A stretch of 64,000 nucleotides of DNA from Owenia fusiformis (taxonomy: Eukaryota; Annelida; Polychaeta; Sabellida; Oweniidae). Where the stretch lies: the NCBI GenBank assembly GCA_903813345.2, contig CAIIXF020000005.1:27965375-28029374 (forward strand), in the 5' to 3' direction. The position numbers and the translations under genes are program-made. The notes beneath the pieces were generated by a model. The model saw nothing but the letters and a program-made list of their open reading frames with translations. It made no database searches and had not been told where the DNA came from. Each line of letters opens with the position of its first letter. Position 1 is the first letter of the stretch. Positions 21,870-33,500 of the stretch are shown piece by piece.

Positions 21870-24432
21870 GTCGTGAGAATTACGTGTATCAACACATTAC
21901 ATTGCTCATCGCCAAGACGATAATATTTCGATTTACATTTAAAATTCGTGAGACATTAACCCGGGAACATTAATCCATACAGCTTAATGTAGTATATCGC
22001 TATTAACGTCCCACAGATTTAAATATTTTTTACAATCTATGTCGTCGCAAGGGGTAACTGAATTAGGCTAAATAAACTGGCTAGATATTAAACGAATGAT
22101 GGGATTCTACGACTAAAAAGATGTTCATGTACATTGAAAAGTGGACAATTCATTTGTTTGAGTAAGTTTGAGTAAAAAGAATATTTATCGAGACAGATTA
22201 TGCCAAGTGGGGAGAGGGTACAATATCAAAAGCTCAAGAGGAAGCAAGTTCAAAATATTTGTTTTTATTCCCCGTGTCTCGCCTGAACTGCATTCCCATC
22301 AGCACCTATCAAGACTGCCCATCGGCGTAGTCGTTGAAACTGTCAATCAAAACTAAACATTGCTTGGTACAACCCTTCTAAAAAGCCTCCCATCGGACAT
22401 TATTTCAACTTGACATGATTTAGCAAAGGACGTATTTCCATGATTAAAATGATCGTGTTGTATTTCGTACCTTCAACAATTATTATAACAAAGGAATTAT
22501 TGAAATACAGTATGATGCCAATGATGGGCAGTCATTGAAGCCTGTGATAAAAGCCTTATCATTGTGCGAATCATATTGAAATTATCTCATTCCCCGGGTC
22601 TCATTCAGCAAACAAGTATTAATATACGCTACGTTAAGATAATAAAAACACGAAATAATTTAGTGTTTCACAGTCTTACAGAACGACGATTTAAAATCGT
22701 CTAATTTAAATTACTTGGAGCCAACATGATCAACAAAATTTCTTAACTATTGTAAGGAATAAAATTAAGATTTAAATGTTCACCCCCCCCCCTCTGTTTA
22801 ATTTCGATTCAAACAAAATCAAACGGGAATGATTATCTTACAAGGTACGCTGAGACTTAAGACAATAAAATACGATAATTAACCTGATTGCATCCTGTGT
22901 CTTATTAGCGTCTGTTATTTATTACTGCTTAACCAGTACCAGACTGATTGCGTATTGATAATCAAACCGGTCGTGGGATGCAATGATATATCTAAATTTA
23001 TCCCATGATACTACTTCCCGATGAATAACACCTTGGAATATTTTTGATTTTGAAAGAAAATCGTATTGTCCCGCCAAATCCCGCTCGCGAAAATGATATA
23101 CTCCCATTTGAAAATTAAGAGATTTTGAGACATATGAAGCCGCGTATTAAGCATAGTGTAATTGTAATTTCATGCTCTGACATAGCATACCAGTGTATTC
23201 CTTCAGTCATACAATATTGTAATACCTTGATGGATCAAGATGCTGATAAGACAGTTTAAGTCGTAGAAACCTTAGCAATAGCGAATGTGTTTGGTCCCTT
23301 TAATTAATATAATATGAATATTGTTACAATATAACTGTATTGAATGTTTCTATGTTGATGTGTTTATGTTATATATCTACAATAAAAATTTTATATTTCA
23401 AAATTCCATACAGTTAAGTCACCGGACATTTTGTAGACTAATAATATAACAGACTTCTGGTTTTGTTCCATACACGATAAGGATTGTGAACTTTAGATTT
23501 TATGAAGAGAGTTATTTATATCTATATAATTACGTTTTGAGTTAGAGGAAATTTACTCAATATCACTTTGATGTCTCGGTCACCTGGCCATAAAAGGCAT
23601 TTGCTTAATATGATATTCATTTTTTACAGGTTGTTTCCATTAACGGGGTGATAAAGGCATGTGAAGTGTTTGGCTACGCATGGACCTCAAGGATGACACG
23701 GGGTGGAAGAGGGGCAAGGGTTGGTGCAAGTCCCGGGGAGTGCAAGTCTGCACTCCCAGACTCCAGATAGGAGTGAAACGCATCATGGGATTAAATGCAT
23801 TCGTTGAAGTTTACAGAAACAGTTGAATATAATTCAGAATTTAAGTGAATCCACATGATCATTTGCGTTCAACAATGCGTTTATAGAGAGGTTTCGCAAG
23901 TTTTTAGCTCAACGTGTTGTGTTCACCAGATTTATTACCCTTTGCATTCGTTCGATTGCACTTCTTAATTAAAAGAGAGTTTCATCTTCTGTAGTTTATT
24001 TCTAGGCTCTGCGCGTAGGGTACAGCTTAATGAGCAGCTAGTTCAAACTAAAACGAGTTGAGGTTAATCCATTGTGCGAAACCTCTCTAATACCAGAGGG
24101 GTTATTCAGCAAGCTAAATGACCCCTCGGGGCGATATATATGTTATGTTACAGTTACATGTTAAATTGTTAAGACTTGAAAGTTAATAATTAAGTTTTTT
24201 GCGTTATCTTTCAGATACTTATAATTAGTACACGTTGCTCTCTATGTTGGCGGTGATGACACGTTCTGCTTTCTTTTCAAGAAGCTGCAGTCTAATCTTT
24301 AAATGTATTCAGTTTATTGGTTTTGCATGTTGCATACATATTGATAAGTGTTTACATTCATAATTTAAAAAAAGCTTTGTTTTGATTTATTATTACTTAC
24401 AAGACGGGAACAAACTTTTGTAGGGGATGTTA
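21870..24432. other. Gene-poor intergenic region
   Basis: No gene supported. The longest minus-strand ATG frame (23107-22922, 61 codons) has no family or splice context. Short C-runs occur near 22788. No tandem arrays were seen. Confidence 0.35.
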
Positions 24433-24605
24433 CAGGCGGGCCCGTAGCCAGCTTTTGGCAAGGGGTTAGTTCGCTTTTTAAAAAAGGAGTGTCACATGTT
24501 GTCCCAAATTACTTGAAGATCACAAGACAAAGGGCATGATTTTGAAAGAACTTTTGGTTGCTCGCATTTACTCAACCCCCCCCCCCCCTCTTGGCTACGG
24601 GCCTG
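24433..24605. mobile_element. MITE with GGCCCGTAGCCAG ends, copy 1
   Basis: Left end CAGGCGGGCCCGTAGCCAG pairs with right end TTGGCTACGGGCCTG, and a C-run precedes the right end. The same termini bound the element at 45887-46097. Half-copies (TTGGCTACGTCCCTG near 25053 and CTGGCTACGATCCTG near 27355) mark further worn members. Confidence 0.7.
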
Positions 24606-27600
24606 AGACTACATGTACAGATGTTTATACAACATGATTGTAGATAGAACGTTCATTATTTTAATAAGCCTAAGCTAAATACTTTGCTGTGCTTTATCAA
24701 TTACGCTTCCAGTTTCGACCATTTATCTGTATTGATATTATAAGCAAATTGATGTATACTTGCTCCGTAAGGTTGGCAGGTTGAAATGTTTTCATAGGCC
24801 TAGCGAGCGCACCCCCTCCCCCATCACTAATGAAAATATAACCATGAGATGGAAGAAGAAATTAGCTTTAAAATATGCTTTTTATTGTGAAGTAAAGGTG
24901 AAGTTTCTAGCTCAATTTTGAAGGAAATTGCATTGATTTTTGGAAATTCAAAACATATCTTAAAAAAATATTTTGGTTGTTAATCGCACCCCCACCCAAT
25001 TCTGACTGAAAACCGAATTTTTAAGGGGCAATCGCATCCCCCCCTGACTGAAAGTTGGCTACGTCCCTGTGTTTCCCTTTGTCCCCTTTCATTTATCTTC
25101 TGTAAACTTGTTTGAACAAATTAATACTAGTACTACAAAGATAACTTCATTCGAAACGCATGCAATTCATTCCAATTATATTTATTCATGTATTTGCATG
25201 AGGGAAAGGAATTTGATTATAAAATTGACGGTGGTTGCTAAGTTGTGATTTGGGAGGGAGGGGTATACTATACTAAGGTGTTATAAGACCCAATAATTAA
25301 TATAAACAACTAAGCGCCTTCCTGATTGCATCCTAGCTAATCCTGTCCACCAGTCTATCTCGATCGCATTTTATCAATGAATTTATAATTCCTGATTAAA
25401 CTGACTCTTGATTTTAAAATAGGAATTCTAAATCTGTTACTAGTATTTAAAAGTTGGTGTCTAGTGTGATACTGGAAATTGGAATACTATATTTTGTATT
25501 ACTATTCTATCTCGATCTATAGTATATAAATATGGATTTCTAGGTCTACAGGCTGTCATTCCCATATGGGCTTCATTGAAACATACGACATTGCAAAGTT
25601 TATCAATTTCAAACAAGCCAGGAAAACAGATAACTAGTCTTGCATCAGGCCCCGCAAATGTCCCATTTTCTCTCGGGAAATACATACATATCAGAGACAT
25701 GTTTCATAGCCAGAGGGCAAAAATGTCAAAATCGATATAAAATCTAAAAAGGATAAAATGTCCCCCCGAATACGGTACCTAGGTAATTAAATCTAATATT
25801 TCATAGTTCCCGCATAATAAGCATAAAACTTTCATTTGCCGCTGTATCGAAATTCACGTGATCCCTTATGAAGTTTTACTAAATAATTGAGTTTGATCAT
25901 TTAATGCTGTTGGATAGAATATTAGGCTGAAAAGAATCAAAATTTTAGCCCATGTCTGGGCGAATGGTATAAATTCACATAGTTCTGATTACAATGAGAA
26001 TTCTAAAAAAAATTCCTGTCATTTCCTTTACTCTATGTTTATAATCACGTATCATGCTTATTAACTAGATCAATACAGACTCGATTTCCTTTACCCACCA
26101 TCAACATTGTTATGTAATGACGGGAAACAGTCACTGTAATCTTCTAATCAGCCGTTTGTTTTTATTGTAATTAAGAAACTAGTCAATTTTTATTTCGTAT
26201 TGTTTCAATGAACAAAAAGCACATTAGTTCAGCATTTCAAGGAAGGGGGGGGGGGGTGTAAACAATTACTGACTGTCAAGTACATGTATCTTTCACGAGG
26301 CCCTATTTCCCCAACCCTCCACGCATGCATACGCCTATCATATGTTTGATAGGTAAATATATCATTCCAACAGATACTGTCTGGACCTCCTACCCTTTTA
26401 CACCGGGTCTCTTCTTGAACCCCTCCCATATTCTAATGTTTCTCGAAACTGCTCATGTAAACTTTGTAAGGCAATGCAGGGTTTGCTACGGGTGTGACTT
26501 GCAATGTATAACTTACTTGTATTTGTATAAGAAATAAAAACAAATAAACAAACATAAAACATAATTAATACGGTGATAAGCAACAAAACGTCAACATTTC
26601 AAAAACAGCCATGCACTACCCTGCATTTTAGCTGAAATTAAGTTTATTCCAAATAACTTATGTAACGAAATGGAAATGATTCGAAAAATAACAATTCGAT
26701 GAACATTTCACAATGAAGCAATCAAAACCAGATAGTAAAGAATTATTCTAATTTAAACCGACGTGAAACCTCAACCCTAAAGACACTGGTGACATTTGAA
26801 AGACTAATTTCTTAATCTAATTTCAACAAAACAAATCAAAACTTAAAAAGGTTGACGGTCGTTGTAGTTTATAGACCATGCTAACAAAGTTAAAACATTT
26901 TATTTACGGCTTATTTAAAACATGCAAACGGGTGTATTTACTGAAGGAATATGTTAGGAAATATATTTAAAGTGTATTCATGCCTGCAATCATCGCTGGT
27001 AACACCTGAAAAACAACTTCTTAAAATACAAACATAATTCACTGCACTGCGTATACGTCTACCTGCTCTCAAATCTAATAATGAAACGAAAAAAATAATG
27101 CATGCCAAACTTTTATCTATTGTAATATTATCTATGGTTATTTCAAAGTTTTACTCTTGCATCAAGCAACTGTGCCATTTCCCCAATACAATATGGGATA
27201 AACCTTTCCGGCCCACTGTCAGGATGTATCAAGAGAGTGAGTTCACTTTTAAAGAAATTCCAAGGGGTTCACTTTTGACAACTCTGACCAAAAAATGACC
27301 AAAATCATTTGAAAATTGCTCAAAATGGTGAACACTCCGACCCCCGGCCACTCCCTGGCTACGATCCTGTCTTTAGGGCTAACACTTTACTTGAGGCAAG
27401 ATGCATAAACTTGAACTCCCTGGGCTATAACTTGAAGAACGGCGTATTGTTCTTCAAACTGGACTTGAAATCTCAATTTTCACTGCTTGTGTGTCATACT
27501 CATTGGCACCTGCAAAACAGAATAATATAATAAGAATAACATCATGATGATATCAGAGATCATATTTCATTTGGAGCCTTAAATATTAAACAAGGCATAA

Positions 27601-27610
27601 ACATGAAAAA
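24606..27610. other. Gene-poor intergenic region with worn MITE halves
   Basis: Contains C-rich patches and GGCTACG half-ends at about 24800, 25000-25065 and 27340-27370, read as decayed GGCCCGTAGCCAG elements. A 79-codon minus-strand ATG frame (25700-25461) shows no recognised family. A G-run lies at 26247-26257. Confidence 0.35.
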
Positions 27611-27721
27611 TGTCACCACCCGCCATTTGTTACAGACGCTGAACGCCCACCCCAGACGCTAAACACCGTACACAAAAAAGTTGGAGACTTTAACAATATG
27701 TGACCACTTTTAGTGGTGACA
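27611..27721 (+). mobile_element. TGTCACCACC-family short element, copy 2
   Basis: Reads TGTCACCACCCGCCATTTGT, then a CCACCCCAGACGCTAAACACC-like middle, then AAAAAAGTTGGAGACTTTAA, and ends in TAGTGGTGACA, so the ends are inverted. See the other copies at 15515, 48950, 50178 and 57748. Confidence 0.75.
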
Positions 27722-29219
27722 TAAAAAGGGGAAGTCCCGTCTAAATAAAACTCCTGGTTTCAAGTTTTTGTAAACATACACCATTGTTGTCATGACCTGC
27801 AGGTCACGATGACAAATGACTGTTACGTTGTCAATAGAATATAGCGTTTGACCATCTCTGATCATAAAAATGAGTTGATAGAAATTCAAGTAACATGTAT
27901 CAAGTTCATTTTATCACAGACTACAACTATTGATTCCAAATCTGGCTCACTGAGCGGCTCAATAATTAGTAGTAAAGCGTATTTTATAGAGTCAGTAGTC
28001 TGGTGGCAGTTTAGAAATCCCGCGTTCGAACACTTTAATACTCCTAGATCTTAATATAACAATGCGTTTTTTGCAATACGTTGTTTTTATTCACCTGTAG
28101 ACGCACCTGGTGATCGGAAAATATGAACGGATCGGAGGGGGTGGGGTTGGTGAAGATTTGTTGAATTTTCTATCAAAAATGGGCTGACCTCCCTCCTCCG
28201 TTCATTTTGTCCGATCGCTGGGCGTGATAGATAATGTATTGAACGTTTTTATGTGTTTGTTATTGAACGAAATGTGTATTTTGGACTAATAATGTAATTC
28301 ATAATGAATACAAGTATTTCAAGAATTGCCATACTGCACGTAAAACGGGTTGCCGTAGCTTCTTCACTGATGTACGATATACTACATGTACTTAAAAAAG
28401 TTTTGTTCCGACTAATAAAACAGATCATCTTTAATGTAAAAATAACAGGTGAACTTCATATAATCATTTTAGATACTGTATTTAGTAATATTATGAATCC
28501 CAAACACAACGCATTAATTAAATGCATACTGTTTAAGTGTCAATTAGCCTATTAGAATAAATATATTAAAACTATGAACAGATAATTCATTGATATGTAT
28601 TTATTCAACTCTAATGGGCTTTTCCCTTTGAACTGCTACATGGCTCTCGATTTACAGATTTACAGATTTCGAGCCATCAAAGTCAGATTAGGCGGAGCCC
28701 TTATCCTCAATTAAAAAATAATATTGGTAAGGAAGTCGGACATGTTGGATACAATTTCTCATCTCTTTTCTGCTTTTAAAATAACCGACTTGAATCACAA
28801 TTTGTGTACGATCATTGCATCAGATCTGAAAATATCCGTACTCACTGGTTTTGTGATCGAAAGGTAGTTTTTTCGTATAACAAATATATGAATTATAGAT
28901 TATATAATTTGTGTGTTTTTTTATGAAAAATAACATGCTCCCCGCAGGTGACAAATATTTTGACCACAGCCGTGATACTGTTTTATTTAACTCGTATTTG
29001 AAAACAGATTGCGGAGAGACTGAATTGTTCATTTTCTTTTAAAAAATATACGACTGAAAACTTACTTCGTCAAATTTTGGCCCTTGCTATCCCCCCAGCC
29101 CCCGGATAATTCCAATATAAAAATAAATGACATAGACCTATTTAAGTATTTAGTTTAATCATCAGTTTGTTTATTATTATATTTTATCACTCATACCAAT
29201 GAAAGTGTTTTTACGTTGT
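27722..29219. other. Intergenic, nothing recognised
   Basis: AT-rich. It was searched for downstream minus-strand exons of the 29697-30015 membrane protein without a convincing result. A 70-codon minus-strand ATG frame (29032-28820) has no splice or family support. Confidence 0.35.
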
Positions 29220-29460
29220 TTCAATGCCGATCGGAGATCTGTTCACGGTATGTTTGGTACAGTACAGTGTGTGCCGATCGATCCCTTCGACTGGGAATTC
29301 AAATTAAATGCCGATAGACGCGTCGATGGGCACTCAGCGAGCCGAAAGGCATGCCGATCGGCGAGCCTACCGACGTCATCTCGGCGTGCCGATCGATCGC
29401 GCATAGGCGCGTGCCGGTGTGATTTCAGGCATGATCAGTACTGTACACACACCCATACAG
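29220..29460 (-). repeat. GC-rich GCCGATCGG repeat, copy 2 (inverted relative to copy 1)
   Basis: Variants include TGCCGATCGG, GTGCCGATCGATC, CGTCGATGGG, ATGCCGATCGGCGAG and GTGCCGATCGATCGCGC. The flank GGCATGATCAGTACTGTACA is the reverse complement of the flank of the copy at 21640-21860. The interior order of motifs differs between copies. Confidence 0.65.
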
Positions 29461-29696
29461 GCAAAAGGCTACATAAGCCTACAAGCCGGTGTTTTTCTTA
29501 TCTTATCTTATATTTTAGATTTGATTGTTGAATGATCCAAGTAGCTCACTGTATGGTGTCCAGGGATTTAAATGTACATGTACATGTAAATATGGACAAT
29601 CAGGGATAATTTAATTTACGATATTGCAACATTGAACATGTGTCCAATTTTGATTTTGATGATCAAATATATAATTTTCCAGATTTTTGTACTTAC

Positions 29697-30015
29697 TGGG
29701 AGTATTACGCTTCGCAAAGTCCTCCAACTTTTTCCCATACAATTTCCAAGCAATGTTTATTAGAACAATGTTTATCACAAGCCAGATGAGTAGGAGAAGA
29801 ACAATCTTTAGTTGAAAATCAACATCGGGGTCATTGGAAGAAAACCACCTCAAAACTGTGGAGAAAACTGATGAATCACTGTCGTCAGACTCAGTAGAAG
29901 ACAGAAGTATTTCCGGGTTTGGTTTGATACGGAGAGTCTCGGTGTCAACTGTTTGGGAGTTCTTGCCTGAGTTAACACTATCTACGATATCCACACCATT
30001 ATCTGCGTCTGTCAT
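29697..30015 (-). CDS. Single-pass membrane protein, first coding exon, family not recognised
   Basis: Met at 30015 starts 106 codons that end at a GTAAGT donor (phase 1). An acidic, Ser-rich N-terminus (TESDDSDSSVF) is followed by FSTVLRWFSSNDPDVD and then a strong membrane segment at about residues 69-90 (KIVLLLLIWLVINIVLIN). A basic stretch follows (KLYGKKLEDFAKR), so the C-terminus probably faces the cytosol. A TTTAACAG acceptor just upstream (about 30043) suggests a noncoding 5' exon. Later exons were not found to the left. It is divergent from MON1, 493 bp away start to start. No function is proposed. Confidence 0.6.
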
Positions 30016-30508
30016 AACAACGTATCTTGAGAGAAAATCCAACTGTTAAATAGTAAAAATAGAAAAAATCAGAAAAACGGGAAAATCTAATTTTATCTAT
30101 ACGGACTGAATACTACCCCAACTATTTTCTTCAATATATTCTTCAATTAATTAAATTTAGCTAATCTTTTATCTAATGCATTTGATAAAATATTATAATA
30201 AGTAATCTATCAATAAATTTCTAAATGTTCTTCAGAATGTACAAGATATTTTGTAAATTATTGTCTGTCCAGAAATTTATATTTGGTCTGTCAAAGTACT
30301 TGTCTGTTTGTACAAACTGCAGTTTGAATAACTAGGAGTTGATGGCAAATCAATGTTTTCCCTCAGATTTATACAAAATTTTGTTTTAAAGGTATATTCT
30401 TTATAGTAATTACGAACCCTTCATCGATATATATAACATATATACTCTTATATACAAACACAAATCGAAACTCATGCAGTCTAACACAGCCCAACTTTTG
30501 ATTTGACC
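30016..30508. promoter_or_regulatory. Likely shared upstream region of two divergent genes
   Basis: The initiator codons of the minus-strand membrane protein (30015) and plus-strand MON1 (30509) are 493 bp apart. The sequence is AT-rich with no CpG-rich core or obvious TATA position that can be assigned. A bidirectional promoter is inferred from spacing only. Confidence 0.4.
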
Positions 30509-33500
30509 ATGGCCTCAGAAAATGAAACTGTAGAACCTCCTGGTGACGAATTCAAGACATTAGACGAAGGCAATGAACCTGGTGGCAGAAGAGATGGATT
30601 TCTGGTTGCTTCAGATTCATTTGAAGACTTTGCTCGTCTCGAAGAAGCGAAATCAAGTATCAAAGATCGACATCCAAGTGGCACTATCAATAAAATTGTG
30701 AGGGAGGGGTCTTGTGAAGATCCACCAGATAAACAGGTGAGACATAAACTAATATATAGATAGCCATGAAAATTTTGCCATTTGGGCGGGGTGAGAGATT
30801 TCAAATGGTTACTCTACAGTGGCAAGTCAGTGGTAATATATTTTTTGCATCATGGGCAGCTGATCATGGGGCGTCTTGGCACTTGAAGTTAAATCATCTG
30901 ATCATCGATTTTATATCTCATTTTCGTTTAATCTTCAATTTTTTCGTCACATACGATAATGTACACAGGCCCGGGAAGATTTAAATCCCCCCCCCCCCAT
31001 CACTGTATCGCTAATGTAAAAAAATACAGGCTCACCTCGTAAACATTCAAATCTCTTCTCTAACCGCTCAATCTCACCATATGTCCAATGATCTTCTCTA
31101 GAATTCTCAGATTATGTATATAAATATCTTATCGACGAAACAATCTGGTTGTTTGTGTCCAGCTAGCTTTTACCGAGCAACCCACGGTCACAACAAATTG
31201 ACATCCAATCGCCATCTTGTTTACTTGAAAGATGTCTCTGCAGTCGACCAATCAAATGGCAGCAGTTATTAATTAATATTATTTAATTAAATTACACATT
31301 TAATTTAACATTCTCACACTTATTTATAGTGTTGTTGCGATTAATCGATACATCGCGATATGCATCGCCAAAGCTGGTTCTGGCGATGCATCGATGTCTG
31401 AAACAAAACATCGATGTTTTTAAAAAATTTTAATTTGCTAAAAATCGCCCTTTCTTATCTTATTTTGACGCAAATTGCTTACCTTTTTTCATGTCTTATT
31501 TCATTTTCAAATGTTTTCTGATATTATTTCGCTTTAAAACTGTTTTAGCTAGTCGAAATGAACCATTAATCTAAAAAAATTACTTTACTTTCATTTCACT
31601 GTTACTAGAAGTTCCCGGATGTACCAGCATACTCTTATTAATTTGTTCTGTTCGGTATTTTAGTGCATTAGTGTTCGGTATTTCAGTGCACTTTTCTCGA
31701 ACTTTTTCTCGATGTACATCGCGATGTGCATCGATGTTTACTACTGAAAATTGCTGATGCATCGATGTACGATTATTGCACATGGCGACAACACTACTTA
31801 TTTATTGTTTTTTTTCAATTTTTTGAATTACAAACCTACAAAATTTTGAAGTTTTAATTAATCAAATTTTGGTGGGAAAATCACGATGATGTTTTAAGAA
31901 ATCAAAAAAACTAATAGTATACGATATACTATGCGAAATATACCGAGACTAACTACAATAAGTTCATAGAATCATCACAGATATATCTTAATACTAGAAT
32001 TGAGATTTGTAATCGTAATTATAAAAATACAATTTTTAAAATAATGAGACACTCGTCCTGGATATTATAGAGGTCCCTGTAAAAGGACGTCAAAATGTCG
32101 TGATTACAAAATTGATAGTTTTTTCCTCACATTTCCAATGTTAATAGCACAATGCTGAATTAAGAATTGGGGAGTTACCATGAATAAGATTTAATGACTT
32201 AACCTTGCTTTGGGACAAAAGATAATGCATTACACAACTCAGTGACGGAGATATGAGCAATTAGAGTTGAGGCTTAGATTTCCCGAGATAGGAGCCTGTC
32301 TTTTTTCTAAGTAATGTCATAGTGAGTGGAAGGGGACTCTTGTTTCAGTGTCTGTGATAATGTTTGTTTGACCCAAACCATGGATTTTAAGAGATTTAAA
32401 GCCCATTCCCGAACCAAGTTATGTATCATCTATCTTTTGTTTGTTTTTTACATAAAATTGTGTAGAATTATGTCCAATAACCCAGATGTGAGTAGGTAGT
32501 TACCAGTTGCACCACCAGGTGGCTAATTTGGATCAGATAGCATGGCAGATATGGTAGAATGTTCCCTAAAACTTGAATATTCATCAGCTAAGTGGATCAA
32601 ATTCCATATAACCCTTGTGTGTCTGATAATGAAAAGATGTCCAGTAAAAGAAAATATATATTCTGTCCATGGACTTTTAAGAGATCTGAAAGCCTATGGT
32701 TTGATGCAGCTACCATTTTTCATCTGATTTTGGATATTTATCACCCCTATCAAAATGAGATGTTTTGTTTTTCATAACTCTCCAATGGCAATGGGTGTGC
32801 TTTGATATTAAACAGAAAAAAAATTTACAATTATGTCAACTAAAATTAATTCCATTAATAATCATGTTAGTGAGTTGTATGAAAATGTAATAATAATATA
32901 TGTCCAAATATTGCATTTTAATGGAAGGTCCTGCTTAAATCTTCCTTTATAAGAAATATATTATAAAAATACAGATAGTTAAAATCTCCCTTGTCAACTC
33001 AAATGTTAATTTCTATTTTCAGGATGAGATTGAAAGTGTATCATCAGGCATTGCCTCTATGGCAACAGAGGAACAGAACGATAGTGCCTTCTCTGATAAC
33101 GGAAATGTAGCTGAACAAGTAGCCCCTACTCTTAGTGCCAGTATTCACGAGGAGGAAGAGTTGGATGAAGTACACAAACCAGAATGGAAGGGACAGAAAA
33201 AGCATGTGTTTATTCTTAGTGAAGCAGGGAAACCAATATATTCAAGGTATTTTAGAATTCAGATAGTATGTATTGATTTCAATAGTTATTTTTTTATTTG
33301 CTTGTTTTCTTAGTCAATAATGGCATGGAAATAGCAGGCCAGAAGTACATCTTCTAAAAAACACTTTTAAGAAATCACGCAAAATATTCTATATATCATA
33401 AGTGACAATCTGAAAATGTCATAATGTTAAGTGAAGATACACAATACATAGGAAACCTTTTCCATATTTTATCTCGTCGTATTAATAATTCCAGTGATCT

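Noticed and set aside
22922-25700. Minus-strand ATG frames at 23107-22922 and 25700-25461
   Set aside because: Lengths of 61 and 79 codons are expected by chance in this much AT-rich DNA; no domain, signal or splice context.
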